Assembly: GCF_023227905.1 (NCBI RefSeq)
Contig: NZ_JALOCF010000021.1
Span: forward strand, 1-61,013
Origin: Methylobacter sp.
GTDB lineage: Bacteria > Pseudomonadota > Gammaproteobacteria > Methylococcales > Methylomonadaceae
Reading direction: 5' to 3'
DNA: 61,013 bases
Part shown: piece after piece, positions 8,351 to 17,541 of the stretch
How the letters are laid out: the number at the start of each line of letters is the position of its first letter
Position numbering within the stretch: position 1 is the first letter of the stretch
The notes under the pieces: model-generated
What the model saw: only the letters and a program-made list of their open reading frames with translations
What the model was told of the DNA's origin: nothing
Databases searched by the model: none
Translations under genes and position numbers: made by a program

Positions 8351-8706
8351 GATTTTTTCTCTCCCCGCTCAATGATAATGCCGACATCCTTAGCGGCACT
8401 GATCGCGCCTTTTTTATTCAGAGTGATTCTGACCCAAGGCACATTAAACTCGCTGCGTATAATATCGGCAATTTCCGAGATTAATTTTTCCACCAGAAGA
8501 AACTGGCTGGCTTCAACAAAAGAAACAATGCGCTGAGAAACCGTTTTGTAATCAAGCGCATATTGAATATCATCGGTTTCAGCAGCTTTTTGAATATCAA
8601 AAGCCATCTCAATATCAAGAATGACGGTTTGTTTGGCCACTCTTTCCCAGTCATAAATGCCGATGATCGTTTCGATTTCCAGCCCGCCTAAAAATATGAT
8701 ATCCAT
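8347..8706 (-). CDS. folB: Dihydroneopterin aldolase
   Basis: The 119-residue protein begins MDIIFLGGLEIETIIGIYDW, the FolB N-terminus, and has the conserved region around ALDYKTVSQRI and LVEKLISEIADI. FolB cleaves dihydroneopterin to 6-hydroxymethyl-dihydropterin plus glycolaldehyde, giving the substrate of FolK encoded directly downstream. It is divergent from plsY, with a ~95-nt shared upstream region. Confidence 0.95.
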   Translation of the reverse strand: MDIIFLGGLEIETIIGIYDWERVAKQTVILDIEMAFDIQKAAETDDIQYALDYKTVSQRIVSFVEASQFLLVEKLISEIADIIRSEFNVPWVRITLNKKGAISAAKDVGIIIERGEKKS

Positions 8707-8801
8707 TGTGATTTCCGGTTATGATGCGTGTTTTTTAAAAAGCGGTAAGTATCAGGGAAACGCACTGCGCTTACAAGTTCTGAATGTTAAAAGGTTATGC
8801 A

Positions 8802-9389
8802 ATGATTGAATGGTTGTTTGTTCCGGCTGCCTACCTGATAGGCTCAATTTCCAGCGCAATTATTATTTGTCGCCTGATGGGCTTGCCGGATCCCCGCGAA
8901 CAGGGTTCGGGCAATCCCGGCGCGACTAATGTAATGCGTATCGGGGGAAAAAAAGCGGCCGCAATTACGCTGCTGGGCGATTCGCTAAAAGGTTTAATCC
9001 CGGTTTATGCCGCGAATGCAATGGGAATACAGAACGAGCTGATTGCCGCTACCGGATTGGCAGCCTTTATAGGCCATCTCTATCCGGTGTTTTTTGGCTT
9101 TAAAGGCGGCAAGGGTGTTGCGACATCGGTTGGCGTTTTGCTCGGCTTTTTCTGGGCGCTGGGTCTTGCGTTCATGGCAACGTGGTATCTGATTTACAAA
9201 TTGGGCAAAATTTCGTCTCTGTCCGCATTAGTCGCCTCGACCCTGTCGCCGATCTTTGCCTGGTTCATAGTTGGCGATGAGACTATTGTTGCAGCTTCCA
9301 CGGTCATGACAGTCTTCTTGCTATGGCGGCATAAAGGCAATATTCAGCGGCTACTGGCCGGGCAGGAAGGCGGATCAGCTGCCCGATAA
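8802..9389 (+). CDS. plsY: Glycerol-3-phosphate acyltransferase PlsY
   Basis: This inner-membrane enzyme transfers acyl from acyl-phosphate to glycerol-3-phosphate, the first step of phospholipid synthesis. Motifs GSISSAI, GSGNPGATNVMR and GFKGGKGVATSVG are diagnostic. An ATG exists at 8784, but the ATG at 8802 has AAAAGG 7 nt upstream and starts directly at the first membrane segment; it gives 195 residues. Five or more hydrophobic segments are visible. The 3' end overlaps the convergent tsaD by 15 nt. Confidence 0.95.
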   Translation: MIEWLFVPAAYLIGSISSAIIICRLMGLPDPREQGSGNPGATNVMRIGGKKAAAITLLGDSLKGLIPVYAANAMGIQNELIAATGLAAFIGHLYPVFFGFKGGKGVATSVGVLLGFFWALGLAFMATWYLIYKLGKISSLSALVASTLSPIFAWFIVGDETIVAASTVMTVFLLWRHKGNIQRLLAGQEGGSAAR

Positions 9390-10385
9390 CTCACTAATCG
9401 GCCAGCGCGGGCGAGCATAAATCTCCAGCCCTTGTTGCTGCCCTGCCATTAAACGCTGGCAACCGGCATAGGCGATCATCGCGCCGTTATCGGTACAGAA
9501 CTGAAGTCTCGGAAAATAGAGCTGGGCGTTTTCCTTGACCACCATCTCCGTCAAGCAGGCTCTGATTTGCTTGTTGGCGCTGACGCCTCCGGCAACAACC
9601 AGTCTTTTCAGGCCGGTTTGTTGCAAGGCTCGCCTGCATTTAATGCTAAGTGTTTCGGCAACCGCCTGTTGAAACGCGGCGGCAACATCAGCTTTATCCT
9701 GATCAGTTTTTTCAGAAGCGTTAATGATATTCAGCGTGAATGTTTTTAAGCCGCTAAAGCTAAAGTCCAACCCAGGGCGGTCGGTCATCGGACGAGGAAA
9801 TTTAATCTGCGGTTTACCTTGTTCAGCTAGCGCGGACAATCTTGGGCCGCCGGGGTAACCCAAACCCAGCATTTTCGCGGTCTTATCAAAAGCCTCACCT
9901 GCGGCATCATCCAGAGACTCCCCTAACAGTTGGTAGCGACCGATACCTTCAACCTGCACAAGCAGGGTATGCCCTCCGGAGATCAGCAATGCGACAAAAG
10001 GAAATTCCGGCGGATTTTCTTCCAACATAGGCGCCAGCAAATGCCCTTCCATATGATGAACGGCAAGTGCCGGGACTTGCCATGCCCAAGCCAGACTTCT
10101 GGCTGTTGCCGCACCGACCAGCAATGCCCCCATCAACCCGGGCCCTGCTGTATAGGCAATGCCGCCAATATCGTTACTGGTCAATTGACTTTCTTTTAAG
10201 CATTGCTTGATCAGCGGTACTAATTTTCGAATGTGATCGCGCGAGGCAAGCTCCGGAACAACACCGCCGTATTCGCTGTGCATATCAACCTGGCTGTATA
10301 AAAGATGGCTGCATAAGCCTTTTTTGGAGTGATAAATTGCGACACCGGTTTCATCGCATGAGGTCTCTATGCCTAAAACGTACAT
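9375..10385 (-). CDS. tsaD: tRNA N6-adenosine threonylcarbamoyltransferase TsaD
   Basis: The 336-residue protein starts MYVLGIETSCDETGVAIY and carries the metal-binding HMEGH motif, GGHTLLVQV, and VVAGGVSANKQIR of the ASKHA fold. TsaD, with TsaB and TsaE, installs threonylcarbamoyl on A37 of ANN-decoding tRNAs. Divergent placement next to rpsU-dnaG-rpoD is the classical gammaproteobacterial arrangement. Confidence 0.97.
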   Translation of the reverse strand: MYVLGIETSCDETGVAIYHSKKGLCSHLLYSQVDMHSEYGGVVPELASRDHIRKLVPLIKQCLKESQLTSNDIGGIAYTAGPGLMGALLVGAATARSLAWAWQVPALAVHHMEGHLLAPMLEENPPEFPFVALLISGGHTLLVQVEGIGRYQLLGESLDDAAGEAFDKTAKMLGLGYPGGPRLSALAEQGKPQIKFPRPMTDRPGLDFSFSGLKTFTLNIINASEKTDQDKADVAAAFQQAVAETLSIKCRRALQQTGLKRLVVAGGVSANKQIRACLTEMVVKENAQLYFPRLQFCTDNGAMIAYAGCQRLMAGQQQGLEIYARPRWPISELSGS

Positions 10386-10391
10386 TGATTT

Positions 10392-10419
10392 TTGAAATTT
10401 TTAAAAGTAAAGGTATAAT
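10392..10419 (+). promoter_or_regulatory. Sigma70 promoter of the rpsU-yqeY-dnaG-rpoD cluster
   Basis: TTGAAA (10392-10397) and a consensus TATAAT (10414-10419) are separated by 16 nt. Transcription would begin near 10426, leaving a ~65-nt leader with a small hairpin (GGATT...AATCC, about 10441-10454) before rpsU. The match is strong and well placed between divergent tsaD and rpsU. Confidence 0.8.
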
Positions 10420-10490
10420 TAAGGGTTCTGTTTGTGCAGTGGATTAAAAAATCCTAACTTTTTAAATATTAACATATTCGGGTCATTATA

Positions 10491-10724
10491 ATGCCGTCAG
10501 TAAAAATCAAAGAAAACGAACCATTTGATATTGCAATTCGCCGTTTTAAACGCGCTTGTGAAAAAGCGGGTGTATTAGCTGAAGTACGTCGCCGCGAGTT
10601 TTACGAAAAACCAACCGCAGAGCGCAAACGCAAAGGCGCTGCTGCTGTTAAGCGTCACTTGAAAAAATTAGCGCGCGAGCGTTATGCATTGAAAAACTTA
10701 CGTCGCGGCCGTCCTGCACTGTAA
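10491..10724 (+). CDS. rpsU: 30S ribosomal protein S21
   Basis: The 77-residue basic protein MPSVKIKENEPFDIAIRRFK, continuing RACEKAGVLAEVRRREFYEK, is an unmistakable S21. It is slightly longer than the E. coli protein (71 residues), with a different basic tail ending LRRGRPAL. S21 acts in translation initiation on the 30S platform. It heads the macromolecular synthesis cluster and has a strong promoter upstream. Confidence 0.97.
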   Translation: MPSVKIKENEPFDIAIRRFKRACEKAGVLAEVRRREFYEKPTAERKRKGAAAVKRHLKKLARERYALKNLRRGRPAL

Positions 10725-10740
10725 AACCAAGGTCAATACG

Positions 10741-11190
10741 ATGGATTTGTTAACAGATCGTATCAAGGAAGATATGAAAGCCGCCATGAAAGGCGGCGAC
10801 AAAGCACGATTAGGCGTAATTCGCTTGATTTTGGCCGCCATTAAGCAGGTCGAGGTCGACGAGCGCATCACTTTGGATAACGAACGCGTTATCCAGGTAC
10901 TCGATAAGATGCTCAAACAACGCCGCGAATCTATACGTCAATTTGCCGAAGCCGGTCGACAAGACTTGGTAGACATTGAAGAGGCCGAAATTCCGGTGAT
11001 CCAGGATTTCTTGCCTCAGGCTTTGACTGAAATCGAAATCGACTTAATGGTCAAAGATGCTGTCACTGAATCCGGCGCTGAATCCATCAAGGATATGGGC
11101 AAAGTCATGGCTTTGCTTAAGGCAAAAATGCAAGGGCGCGCCGACATGTCCGTTGTGAGCAACAAGATCAAGGCAGCTCTAGCTGGGTAG
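10741..11190 (+). CDS. yqeY: GatB/YqeY domain-containing protein
   Basis: The 149-residue protein matches the YqeY family (LTDRIKEDMKAAMKGGDKAR at the start; LPQALTEIEIDLMV and MGKVMALLKAKMQGRADMS later). The domain resembles the tRNA-binding tail of GatB and has a proposed but unproven role in tRNA-dependent amidation or quality control. It sits 16 nt after rpsU and 74 nt before dnaG. Insertion of yqeY at this place occurs in many gammaproteobacteria outside enterics. Confidence 0.93.
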   Translation: MDLLTDRIKEDMKAAMKGGDKARLGVIRLILAAIKQVEVDERITLDNERVIQVLDKMLKQRRESIRQFAEAGRQDLVDIEEAEIPVIQDFLPQALTEIEIDLMVKDAVTESGAESIKDMGKVMALLKAKMQGRADMSVVSNKIKAALAG

Positions 11191-11264
11191 ATTGTTTTTA
11201 CCGGTTTTTGTCGGCAACCGCTTCCCTCGCTGCCTTACATCCACGCAGTTGTCGGAGCGTAGCT

Positions 11265-13031
11265 GTGTCCGGTAGAATTCCTCGTGAGTTTATTGATGAG
11301 CTTTTGGTGCGGGTTGATATTGTCGACTTAATCGATTCGCACGTTCCTCTAAAAAAAACGGGCGCTAACTTTGTAGCCCGCTGCCCTTTTCACACCGAAA
11401 AAACTCCCAGCTTTTCCGTAAACCGAAAAAAACAATTTTTTCACTGTTTTGGCTGCGGAGCCAGCGGTAACGCCATCAGCTTTCTAATGAACTTCAGCCA
11501 TCTCGATTTTGTTGAAGCCGTTGAAGACCTGGCAGGATTTGCCGGGATCGCAGTACCCAGAGAATCTATCGAACATCAACCAAGGCAGCAGAAAGAAGAC
11601 CTAATCAGTCTATATGCGCTAATGGAACAGGTAGCCGCCTTTTATACCGAGCAACTAAGGACCGGCAACGAAGGGAAAAAAGCAGCTAAGTATTTAAAAA
11701 ATCGAGGTGTCAGTGGCGATTGCGCCAGCGATTTCATGCTGGGCTACGCGCCTGACGAATGGAAAGCCTTGGCGACCCGCTTCGACCAGAAATTATTGCT
11801 CGAAGCCGGATTACTGGTCAGCAAAGAGAACGGTCAGCCCTATGACCGATTTCGCGGCCGAATCATGTTCCCTATCAGGGATAAACGAGCACGAATTATA
11901 GGCTTTGGCGGACGAGTACTCGACAATTCTTTACCCAAATACTTGAATTCTCCAGAAACGCCCCTATTTCATAAAGGCAAAGAAGTTTACGGCTTACATG
12001 AGCTTCTGCAAAAGAATGCCAAACCTCAAAGGATCTTGATTGTAGAGGGCTATATGGATGTTATTACTTTGGCTCAGTTTGGCATTCATTACGCAGTTGC
12101 CGCATTAGGAACCGCAGCATCGCAAACACATCTTGATTTATTATTCCGGTTTTCTTCGGAATTGGTGTTTTGTTTTGATGGCGACAAGGCGGGGCGCGAA
12201 GCAGCATGGAGAGCCATGGAGCCGGCTTTTTCCAGCTTAAAGGACGGACGACAAATTCGCATCATGCTGCTACCGCAAAATCATGACCCAGATTCGCTGG
12301 TGCGTGAGGAAGGCGTTGATGGATTTATTGGCCGCGTACAGACCGCCGAAACCTTGTCGGAGTATTTTTTCGGGCATTTTTCGAAAGAGCTGAATCTATC
12401 CGAAATGGAAGGACGAGCACAATTAGTAACTAAAGCCAAACCGTATCTAGATAAATTACCGGAGAGTATTTTTAAAGAGATGATGTTTGCACGATTAAAA
12501 GAATTATCTGGATGGGCCAATCTGGATGTTTTGGAGAGTACAGCTACACTTGTCTCCAAGCAAGACCCAAAGCGATATAGGAATACAGCCAGGAATCGAC
12601 CTCAGGATAGTGGCAGATTATCGTCGGCGCGAGCCGCTATTGCCTTGCTGGTCCAGAACCCCCGCCTGGCCGAGCTGATTGAGCAGCGGGAAATTGACTG
12701 GAACGGACTGGACTTTTCAGGTGCAGCCCTTTTTAAAAATATCCTGCAAGTCATTGCAGACAAGAATCCGTCAAATACAGCGGTTTTAATGGAATGCTAC
12801 CGAGACACCGCCGAAGAAAAATTTATAAAGGCATTAGCTTTACTAGATGTGCAAGTTTCGGATGACCAGATAGAAACTGTATTTTGCGACTCCCTGGACA
12901 GGTTATTAACTCAAGCCAGGGAAACCGTTTTAACTAGATTATTGAATAAAGGCAAGACAGAAGGACTGGATGCACAGGAGAAAGAGCTGTTACGAAAAAT
13001 GCTAACAGCCCAAAATTTTGGTGCCAAATAA
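11265..13031 (+). CDS. dnaG: DNA primase DnaG
   Basis: DnaG makes RNA primers at the replication fork. An ATG-initiated frame opens at 11208, but homology begins at SGRIPREFIDELL, so the GTG at 11265 is chosen; it has GGAG 7 nt upstream and gives 588 residues (E. coli 581). The N-terminal zinc ribbon (CPFHTEKTPSF ... HCFGCGASG), the Toprim motif ILIVEGYMDVI and acidic VFCFDGDKAGREAA are all visible. The C-terminal ~150 residues are the variable DnaB-binding region. Confidence 0.96.
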   Translation: MSGRIPREFIDELLVRVDIVDLIDSHVPLKKTGANFVARCPFHTEKTPSFSVNRKKQFFHCFGCGASGNAISFLMNFSHLDFVEAVEDLAGFAGIAVPRESIEHQPRQQKEDLISLYALMEQVAAFYTEQLRTGNEGKKAAKYLKNRGVSGDCASDFMLGYAPDEWKALATRFDQKLLLEAGLLVSKENGQPYDRFRGRIMFPIRDKRARIIGFGGRVLDNSLPKYLNSPETPLFHKGKEVYGLHELLQKNAKPQRILIVEGYMDVITLAQFGIHYAVAALGTAASQTHLDLLFRFSSELVFCFDGDKAGREAAWRAMEPAFSSLKDGRQIRIMLLPQNHDPDSLVREEGVDGFIGRVQTAETLSEYFFGHFSKELNLSEMEGRAQLVTKAKPYLDKLPESIFKEMMFARLKELSGWANLDVLESTATLVSKQDPKRYRNTARNRPQDSGRLSSARAAIALLVQNPRLAELIEQREIDWNGLDFSGAALFKNILQVIADKNPSNTAVLMECYRDTAEEKFIKALALLDVQVSDDQIETVFCDSLDRLLTQARETVLTRLLNKGKTEGLDAQEKELLRKMLTAQNFGAK

Positions 13032-13044
13032 TAGGAATTCGTAG

Positions 13045-13050
13045 TATAAT
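13045..13050 (+). promoter_or_regulatory. Possible -10 box of an internal rpoD promoter
   Basis: A consensus TATAAT lies in the 65-nt spacer between dnaG and rpoD, followed by a small hairpin TTCGGC...GCCGAA (about 13057-13075). The corresponding -35 (TGCCAA) is poor. E. coli has an internal rpoD promoter in dnaG, so a separate rpoD start is plausible but not shown. Confidence 0.35.
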
Positions 13051-13096
13051 CATTGGTTCGGCGAAGTTAGGCCGAAGCAGAGTCTTCCGTGAGTAA

Positions 13097-14908
13097 ATGA
13101 TGAACCAAGAACAACAGCAGTCCCAACTTAAACAATTGATAGCCAAAGGCAAAGTCCAGGGTTACCTGACCTATGCCGAGGTTAATGATCACTTGCCGAG
13201 TGATATTGTTGATCCTGAGCAAATTGAAGATATTATTGGCATGATCAATGATATGGGGATTCAGGTTTACGAAGTTGCGCCTGATGAAGACTCCCTTATC
13301 ACCGACTCAGCGGCTGTTACTACAGACGATGAAGACGCCGAAGAAGTTGCGGCTTTAGCTTCTGTTGATAGCGAATTTGGCAGAACCACCGATCCAGTAC
13401 GCATGTACATGCGGGAAATGGGTTCAGTGGAATTGCTGACTCGAGCAGATGAATTAAAAATTGCCAAGCGCATTGAAGAAGGCCAACAGCAGCTGGTCAA
13501 AGCCATCGCTCGCTCCTGCATCGTTGTTGAAGATTTTTTACAATCATTCGACAATATTTCCGGCGAAGAAGGCGGTATTCGTCTTACCGATTTGGTTTCC
13601 GGCTTTGTAGATTTAACGGAACCCGAGGATTTTGTTAACGTCCTGCCCGTGAGCGAGGATGTCGAAGAGACTCCAGCCGAAGAAGAGCCAAAAGGACTGA
13701 ATTACGAAGAAGTCAAAGAGAAAGTTGAGGCTCTCAGAAAGCAATTAAAAACAGCCGCCGCAGCAATTAAAAAGCATGGCTACTCAAGCGATAAAACCGA
13801 AAAAGAATTTGAGGCATTAGCCGACTTGTTCATGGAGTTTAAATGGACTCCGCAATACTTAAAGAAATTGACGGCTATTATTCCTAATGGTGTTACCGCT
13901 GTGCGGGAGCAGGAAAAACTCATTATGGATATTTGCGTTAATCATGCAAAAATGCCGCGCAAAGAGTTTATTGCCTCCTTTCCTGAGCACGAGACCAGTT
14001 CAGAATGGCTTGACCAATATTTGAACTCAGCCAGCAAGTATGCAGCATCACTAAAAGAACGCGAGAAAGAAATAAGAAAAGCCCAAAAAGTATTGGCTGA
14101 TATTGAGGCCGACTACGGCCTAACCATTAGCGGCTTAAAAGATATTAACCGGCGCATGTCTATCGGCGAAGCTAAGGCAAGGCGGGCGAAAAAAGAAATG
14201 ATCGAGGCCAATTTAAGGCTGGTTATTTCAATAGCTAAAAAATATACTAATCGTGGACTGCAATTCCTGGACTTAATTCAAGAAGGCAATATCGGCCTAA
14301 TGAAAGCAGTCGATAAATTCGAATATCGCCGCGGTTACAAGTTTTCGACCTATGCCACGTGGTGGATTAGACAGGCTATCACCCGGTCAATCGCAGACCA
14401 GGCTAGAACCATTCGTATCCCGGTGCATATGATCGAAACGATCAATAAATTAAACCGGATTTCCAGACAGATTCTTCAGGAATTAGGACGGGAAGCGACA
14501 CCGGAAGAATTGGCGGAACGCATGGAAATGCCGGAAGACAAGGTCCGTAAGGTATTGAAAATTGCCAAAGAACCTATCTCAATGGAAACGCCTATCGGTG
14601 ACGATGAAGATTCTCATTTGGGAGATTTCATAGAAGATGCTAAAGTATTGTCCCCGGTTGAGGCTGCAACAATCGCCGGTTTGCGTGAATCGACACAAAA
14701 TGTGTTAGCTGGATTAACCGCAAGAGAAGCAAAAGTCCTGCGCATGCGCTTTGGTATTAACATGAATACCGACCATACACTGGAAGAAGTGGGCAAACAA
14801 TTCGATGTGACGCGTGAGCGGATTCGTCAAATTGAAGCCAAAGCATTGAGAAAACTTAGACATCCTTCAAGATCAGAGCAATTAAGGTGCTTTCTGGATG
14901 GCGAGTAA
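13097..14908 (+). CDS. rpoD: RNA polymerase primary sigma factor RpoD (sigma70)
   Basis: The 603-residue protein has the sigma 1.1 region (QLKQLIAKGKVQGYLTYAEV), the region 1.2 motif DPVRMYMREMGSVELLTR, a non-conserved insert, and regions 2.1-2.4 (NLRLVISIAKKYTNRGLQFL; YATWWIRQAITRSIADQART). Region 3 follows, and region 4.2 carries the helix-turn-helix VTRERIRQIEAKALRKLRHP. Two ATGs overlap (13097 and 13100), and either could be used. It directs transcription of housekeeping genes. A tRNA gene follows by 11 nt. Confidence 0.98.
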   Translation: MMNQEQQQSQLKQLIAKGKVQGYLTYAEVNDHLPSDIVDPEQIEDIIGMINDMGIQVYEVAPDEDSLITDSAAVTTDDEDAEEVAALASVDSEFGRTTDPVRMYMREMGSVELLTRADELKIAKRIEEGQQQLVKAIARSCIVVEDFLQSFDNISGEEGGIRLTDLVSGFVDLTEPEDFVNVLPVSEDVEETPAEEEPKGLNYEEVKEKVEALRKQLKTAAAAIKKHGYSSDKTEKEFEALADLFMEFKWTPQYLKKLTAIIPNGVTAVREQEKLIMDICVNHAKMPRKEFIASFPEHETSSEWLDQYLNSASKYAASLKEREKEIRKAQKVLADIEADYGLTISGLKDINRRMSIGEAKARRAKKEMIEANLRLVISIAKKYTNRGLQFLDLIQEGNIGLMKAVDKFEYRRGYKFSTYATWWIRQAITRSIADQARTIRIPVHMIETINKLNRISRQILQELGREATPEELAERMEMPEDKVRKVLKIAKEPISMETPIGDDEDSHLGDFIEDAKVLSPVEAATIAGLRESTQNVLAGLTAREAKVLRMRFGINMNTDHTLEEVGKQFDVTRERIRQIEAKALRKLRHPSRSEQLRCFLDGE

Positions 14909-14919
14909 ATAATATATAA

Positions 14920-14996
14920 GGGCCCTTAGCTCAGTTGGTTAGAGCGTCCGACTCATAATCGGCAGGTCGTAGGTTCAAGTCCTACAGGGCCCACCA
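14920..14996 (+). tRNA. tRNA with CAU anticodon, probably tRNA-Ile2 (k2C34)
   Basis: A complete 77-nt cloverleaf: acceptor GGGCCCT pairs with AGGGCCC, the D-arm is TAGCTCAGTTGGTTAGAG, the anticodon loop is CTCATAA, the T-arm contains GTTCAAGTC, and CCA is encoded. CAU can be Met or lysidine-modified Ile. The body resembles E. coli ileX, and the acceptor pairs C4-G69 and C5-G68, known TilS determinants, are present, so Ile2 is favoured over elongator Met. It is probably co-transcribed from rpoD and ended by the following terminator. Confidence 0.93.
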
Positions 14997-15004
14997 TACG
15001 CAAG

Positions 15005-15026
15005 AAGGCTGCCTCGGCAGCCTTTT
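15005..15026 (+). terminator. Intrinsic terminator after rpoD-tRNA
   Basis: AAGGCTGCC (15005-15013) pairs with GGCAGCCTT (15016-15024) around a 2-nt loop and runs into TTTTG. It lies 8 nt after the tRNA CCA end and 37 nt before metK. Confidence 0.8.
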
Positions 15027-15062
15027 GTATATCTGGGTTTTACATTTTAACAAGGTGGTATC

Positions 15063-16226
15063 GTGAGCAATAATTATACTTTCACATCAGAATCGGTTTC
15101 AGAAGGTCATCCTGACAAGGTTGCTGATCAAATTTCAGATGCAGTACTTGATGCCTTATTGGCACAAGATCCTCGTTCGCGCGTCGCTTGCGAGACACTG
15201 GTAAAAACCGGCATGGTCATTCTGGCCGGCGAAGTCACTACTGATGCCTGGGTTGATCTTGAAGCGTTGGTCCGAAAAGTTGTTTGCGACATCGGTTATG
15301 ATCATGGCGACATTGGATTCGACGGTCAAAGTTGCGCGGTTTTAAATGCTATCGGTAAACAATCGGCCGATATTGCGATGGGCGTCGATGAAGCCGAAAA
15401 TCACGAACAAGGCGCCGGCGACCAAGGCTTGATGTTTGGTTACGCCAGCAATGAAACCGATGTACTGATGCCGGCTCCAATCACTTATTCCCATCTGCTG
15501 GTCAAACGTCAGTCCGAAGTACGTAAAAATAAAACCTTGCCTTGGCTGCGTCCTGATGCCAAAAGCCAGATTACTTTCCGCTACGAAGATAACAAGCCCG
15601 TAGCTATCGATGCGGTGGTTTTGTCTACACAGCACTCGCCTGAAATTGCTACCAAAGCATTGCATGAAGCGGTAATGGACGAAATTATCCTGCCGGTTCT
15701 GCCTAAAGAATGGCTTCATAAAGATACCAAATATTTCATTAACCCAACCGGTCAATTCGTTATCGGCGGCCCTGTCGGCGACTGCGGCTTAACAGGGCGT
15801 AAAATTATCGTCGATTCTTACGGCGGCATGGCAAGACACGGCGGCGGCGCGTTTTCAGGCAAAGATCCTTCAAAAGTTGACCGTTCTGCTGCCTATATGG
15901 CGCGCTATGTAGCTAAAAACATTGTTGCGGCCGGATTGGCCGAGCGCTGTGAAATTCAGGTTTCTTATGCGATCGGGGTTGCGGAACCTACATCTATCAC
16001 TGTTGAAACTTTTGGCACCGGTAAAATCAGCGAAGACAGGATGGTACAAATTATCAGGGATATTTTTGATTTAAGGCCCAAAGGCTTGATTGCGATGCTG
16101 GACTTGTTAAAGCCTATCTACCAACCGACAGCAGCATATGGCCACTTCGGTCGTACCGAAGAGTCCTTTAGCTGGGAAAAAACCGACAAAGTTGACGCAT
16201 TGAAAGATGCGGCTGGCCTTAAATAA
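15063..16226 (+). CDS. metK: S-adenosylmethionine synthase
   Basis: MetK makes SAM from methionine and ATP. The 387-residue sequence has family motifs FTSESVSEGHPDKVADQISD, GAGDQGLMFGYA and the phosphate loop GGGAFSGKDPSKVDRSAAY. Translation begins at GTG 15063 with AAGGTGG 4 nt upstream. It is followed 16 nt later by ahcY, so synthesis of SAM and hydrolysis of its by-product SAH are coupled. Its first 35 nt of leader after the tRNA terminator are too short for a known SAM or SAH riboswitch. Confidence 0.98.
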   Translation: MSNNYTFTSESVSEGHPDKVADQISDAVLDALLAQDPRSRVACETLVKTGMVILAGEVTTDAWVDLEALVRKVVCDIGYDHGDIGFDGQSCAVLNAIGKQSADIAMGVDEAENHEQGAGDQGLMFGYASNETDVLMPAPITYSHLLVKRQSEVRKNKTLPWLRPDAKSQITFRYEDNKPVAIDAVVLSTQHSPEIATKALHEAVMDEIILPVLPKEWLHKDTKYFINPTGQFVIGGPVGDCGLTGRKIIVDSYGGMARHGGGAFSGKDPSKVDRSAAYMARYVAKNIVAAGLAERCEIQVSYAIGVAEPTSITVETFGTGKISEDRMVQIIRDIFDLRPKGLIAMLDLLKPIYQPTAAYGHFGRTEESFSWEKTDKVDALKDAAGLK

Positions 16227-16242
16227 AAACAAAGGAACAGTA

Positions 16243-17535
16243 ATGAATAAACCAGATTATAAAGTCGCCGATATTTCATTGGCAGAATGGGGCCGCAAGG
16301 AAATCAATATCGCCGAAACTGAAATGCCGGGCTTAATGGCCCTGCGTGAAGAATTCGGCGCAGAACAACCTTTAAAAGGCGCACGTATTGCCGGCTGTTT
16401 GCATATGACCATTCAAACAGCGGTATTGATTGAAACCCTGACTGCATTAGGCGCAGAAGTTCGCTGGTCTTCTTGCAACATTTTCTCTACCCAAGATCAT
16501 GCCGCTGCGGCAATGGCCGCTGCGGGCATTCCGGTTTTTGCCTGGAAAGGCGAAACCGAAGTAGAAGCCGAATGGTGTATCGCGCAAACAATCGACGGTC
16601 TTGACGGCTGGCGCCCGAACATGATTCTGGATGATGGCGGCGACTTAACCGTCATGATGCATGAAAAATACCCTGAATTAATGGCCGATATTAAAGGCTT
16701 GTCCGAAGAAACCACTACCGGCGTATTGCGTCTGTATGAAATGGTCGCTAAAGGCACTTTAAAAGTCCCTGCTTTCAATGTTAACGACTCGGTCACTAAA
16801 TCAAAATTCGACAATCTGTACGGTTGCCGAGAATCACTGGTTGACGGCATCAAGCGCGCTACCGATGTGATGATCGCCGGTAAAATCGCTGTCGTTTGCG
16901 GTTACGGTGATGTCGGCAAAGGTTGCGCTCAATCGTTGCGCGGCCTTGGCGCAACCGTATGGATCACCGAAATCGACCCGATTTGCGCATTGCAGGCTGC
17001 GATGGAAGGTTATCGCGTAGTCACAATGGAAGACGCCGCCCCGCTCGCCAATATTTTCGTTACCGCAACCGGCAACTTCAATATCATCACTCATCAGCAC
17101 ATGCTGGCGATGAGAGACCAGGCGATTGTTTGCAATATCGGCCATTTCGATGCTGAAATTGAAATTTCCTCATTGCGTCAATACAAATGGGAAAACATCA
17201 AGCCTCAAGTCGATCATGTCATTTTCCCTGACGGAAAACGCCTGATTATTCTGGCAGAAGGCCGTTTGGTTAACCTGGGCTGCGCCACCGGGCATCCAAG
17301 CTTTGTGATGTCTAACTCATTCTGCAACCAGGTTCTGGCACAAATTGAACTTTGGAAAAACTCTGCGCAGTATGAGAACAAGGTTTACATCCTGCCTAAG
17401 AAACTGGACGAAAAAGTCGCCAGATCGCATCTTAAACAGCTGGGCGTGAATTTGACCGTGTTAACTGAAGCGCAAGCCAAATATATCAATGTTCCGGTAG
17501 AAGGACCGTTTAAAGCCGATCATTACCGTTATTGA
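16243..17535 (+). CDS. ahcY: Adenosylhomocysteinase
   Basis: AhcY hydrolyses S-adenosylhomocysteine to homocysteine and adenosine using tightly bound NAD. The frame is open from 16207, within metK, but the ATG at 16243 with AAAGGAAC upstream matches the family start (MNKPDYKVADISLAEWG); it gives 430 residues. Visible motifs include SSCNIFSTQDHAAAA, the NAD-binding VVCGYGDVGKGCAQ, and the C-terminus ending FKADHYRY. It follows metK and precedes metF, forming the core of the activated methyl cycle. Confidence 0.98.
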   Translation: MNKPDYKVADISLAEWGRKEINIAETEMPGLMALREEFGAEQPLKGARIAGCLHMTIQTAVLIETLTALGAEVRWSSCNIFSTQDHAAAAMAAAGIPVFAWKGETEVEAEWCIAQTIDGLDGWRPNMILDDGGDLTVMMHEKYPELMADIKGLSEETTTGVLRLYEMVAKGTLKVPAFNVNDSVTKSKFDNLYGCRESLVDGIKRATDVMIAGKIAVVCGYGDVGKGCAQSLRGLGATVWITEIDPICALQAAMEGYRVVTMEDAAPLANIFVTATGNFNIITHQHMLAMRDQAIVCNIGHFDAEIEISSLRQYKWENIKPQVDHVIFPDGKRLIILAEGRLVNLGCATGHPSFVMSNSFCNQVLAQIELWKNSAQYENKVYILPKKLDEKVARSHLKQLGVNLTVLTEAQAKYINVPVEGPFKADHYRY

Positions 17536-17541
17536 TTAATC

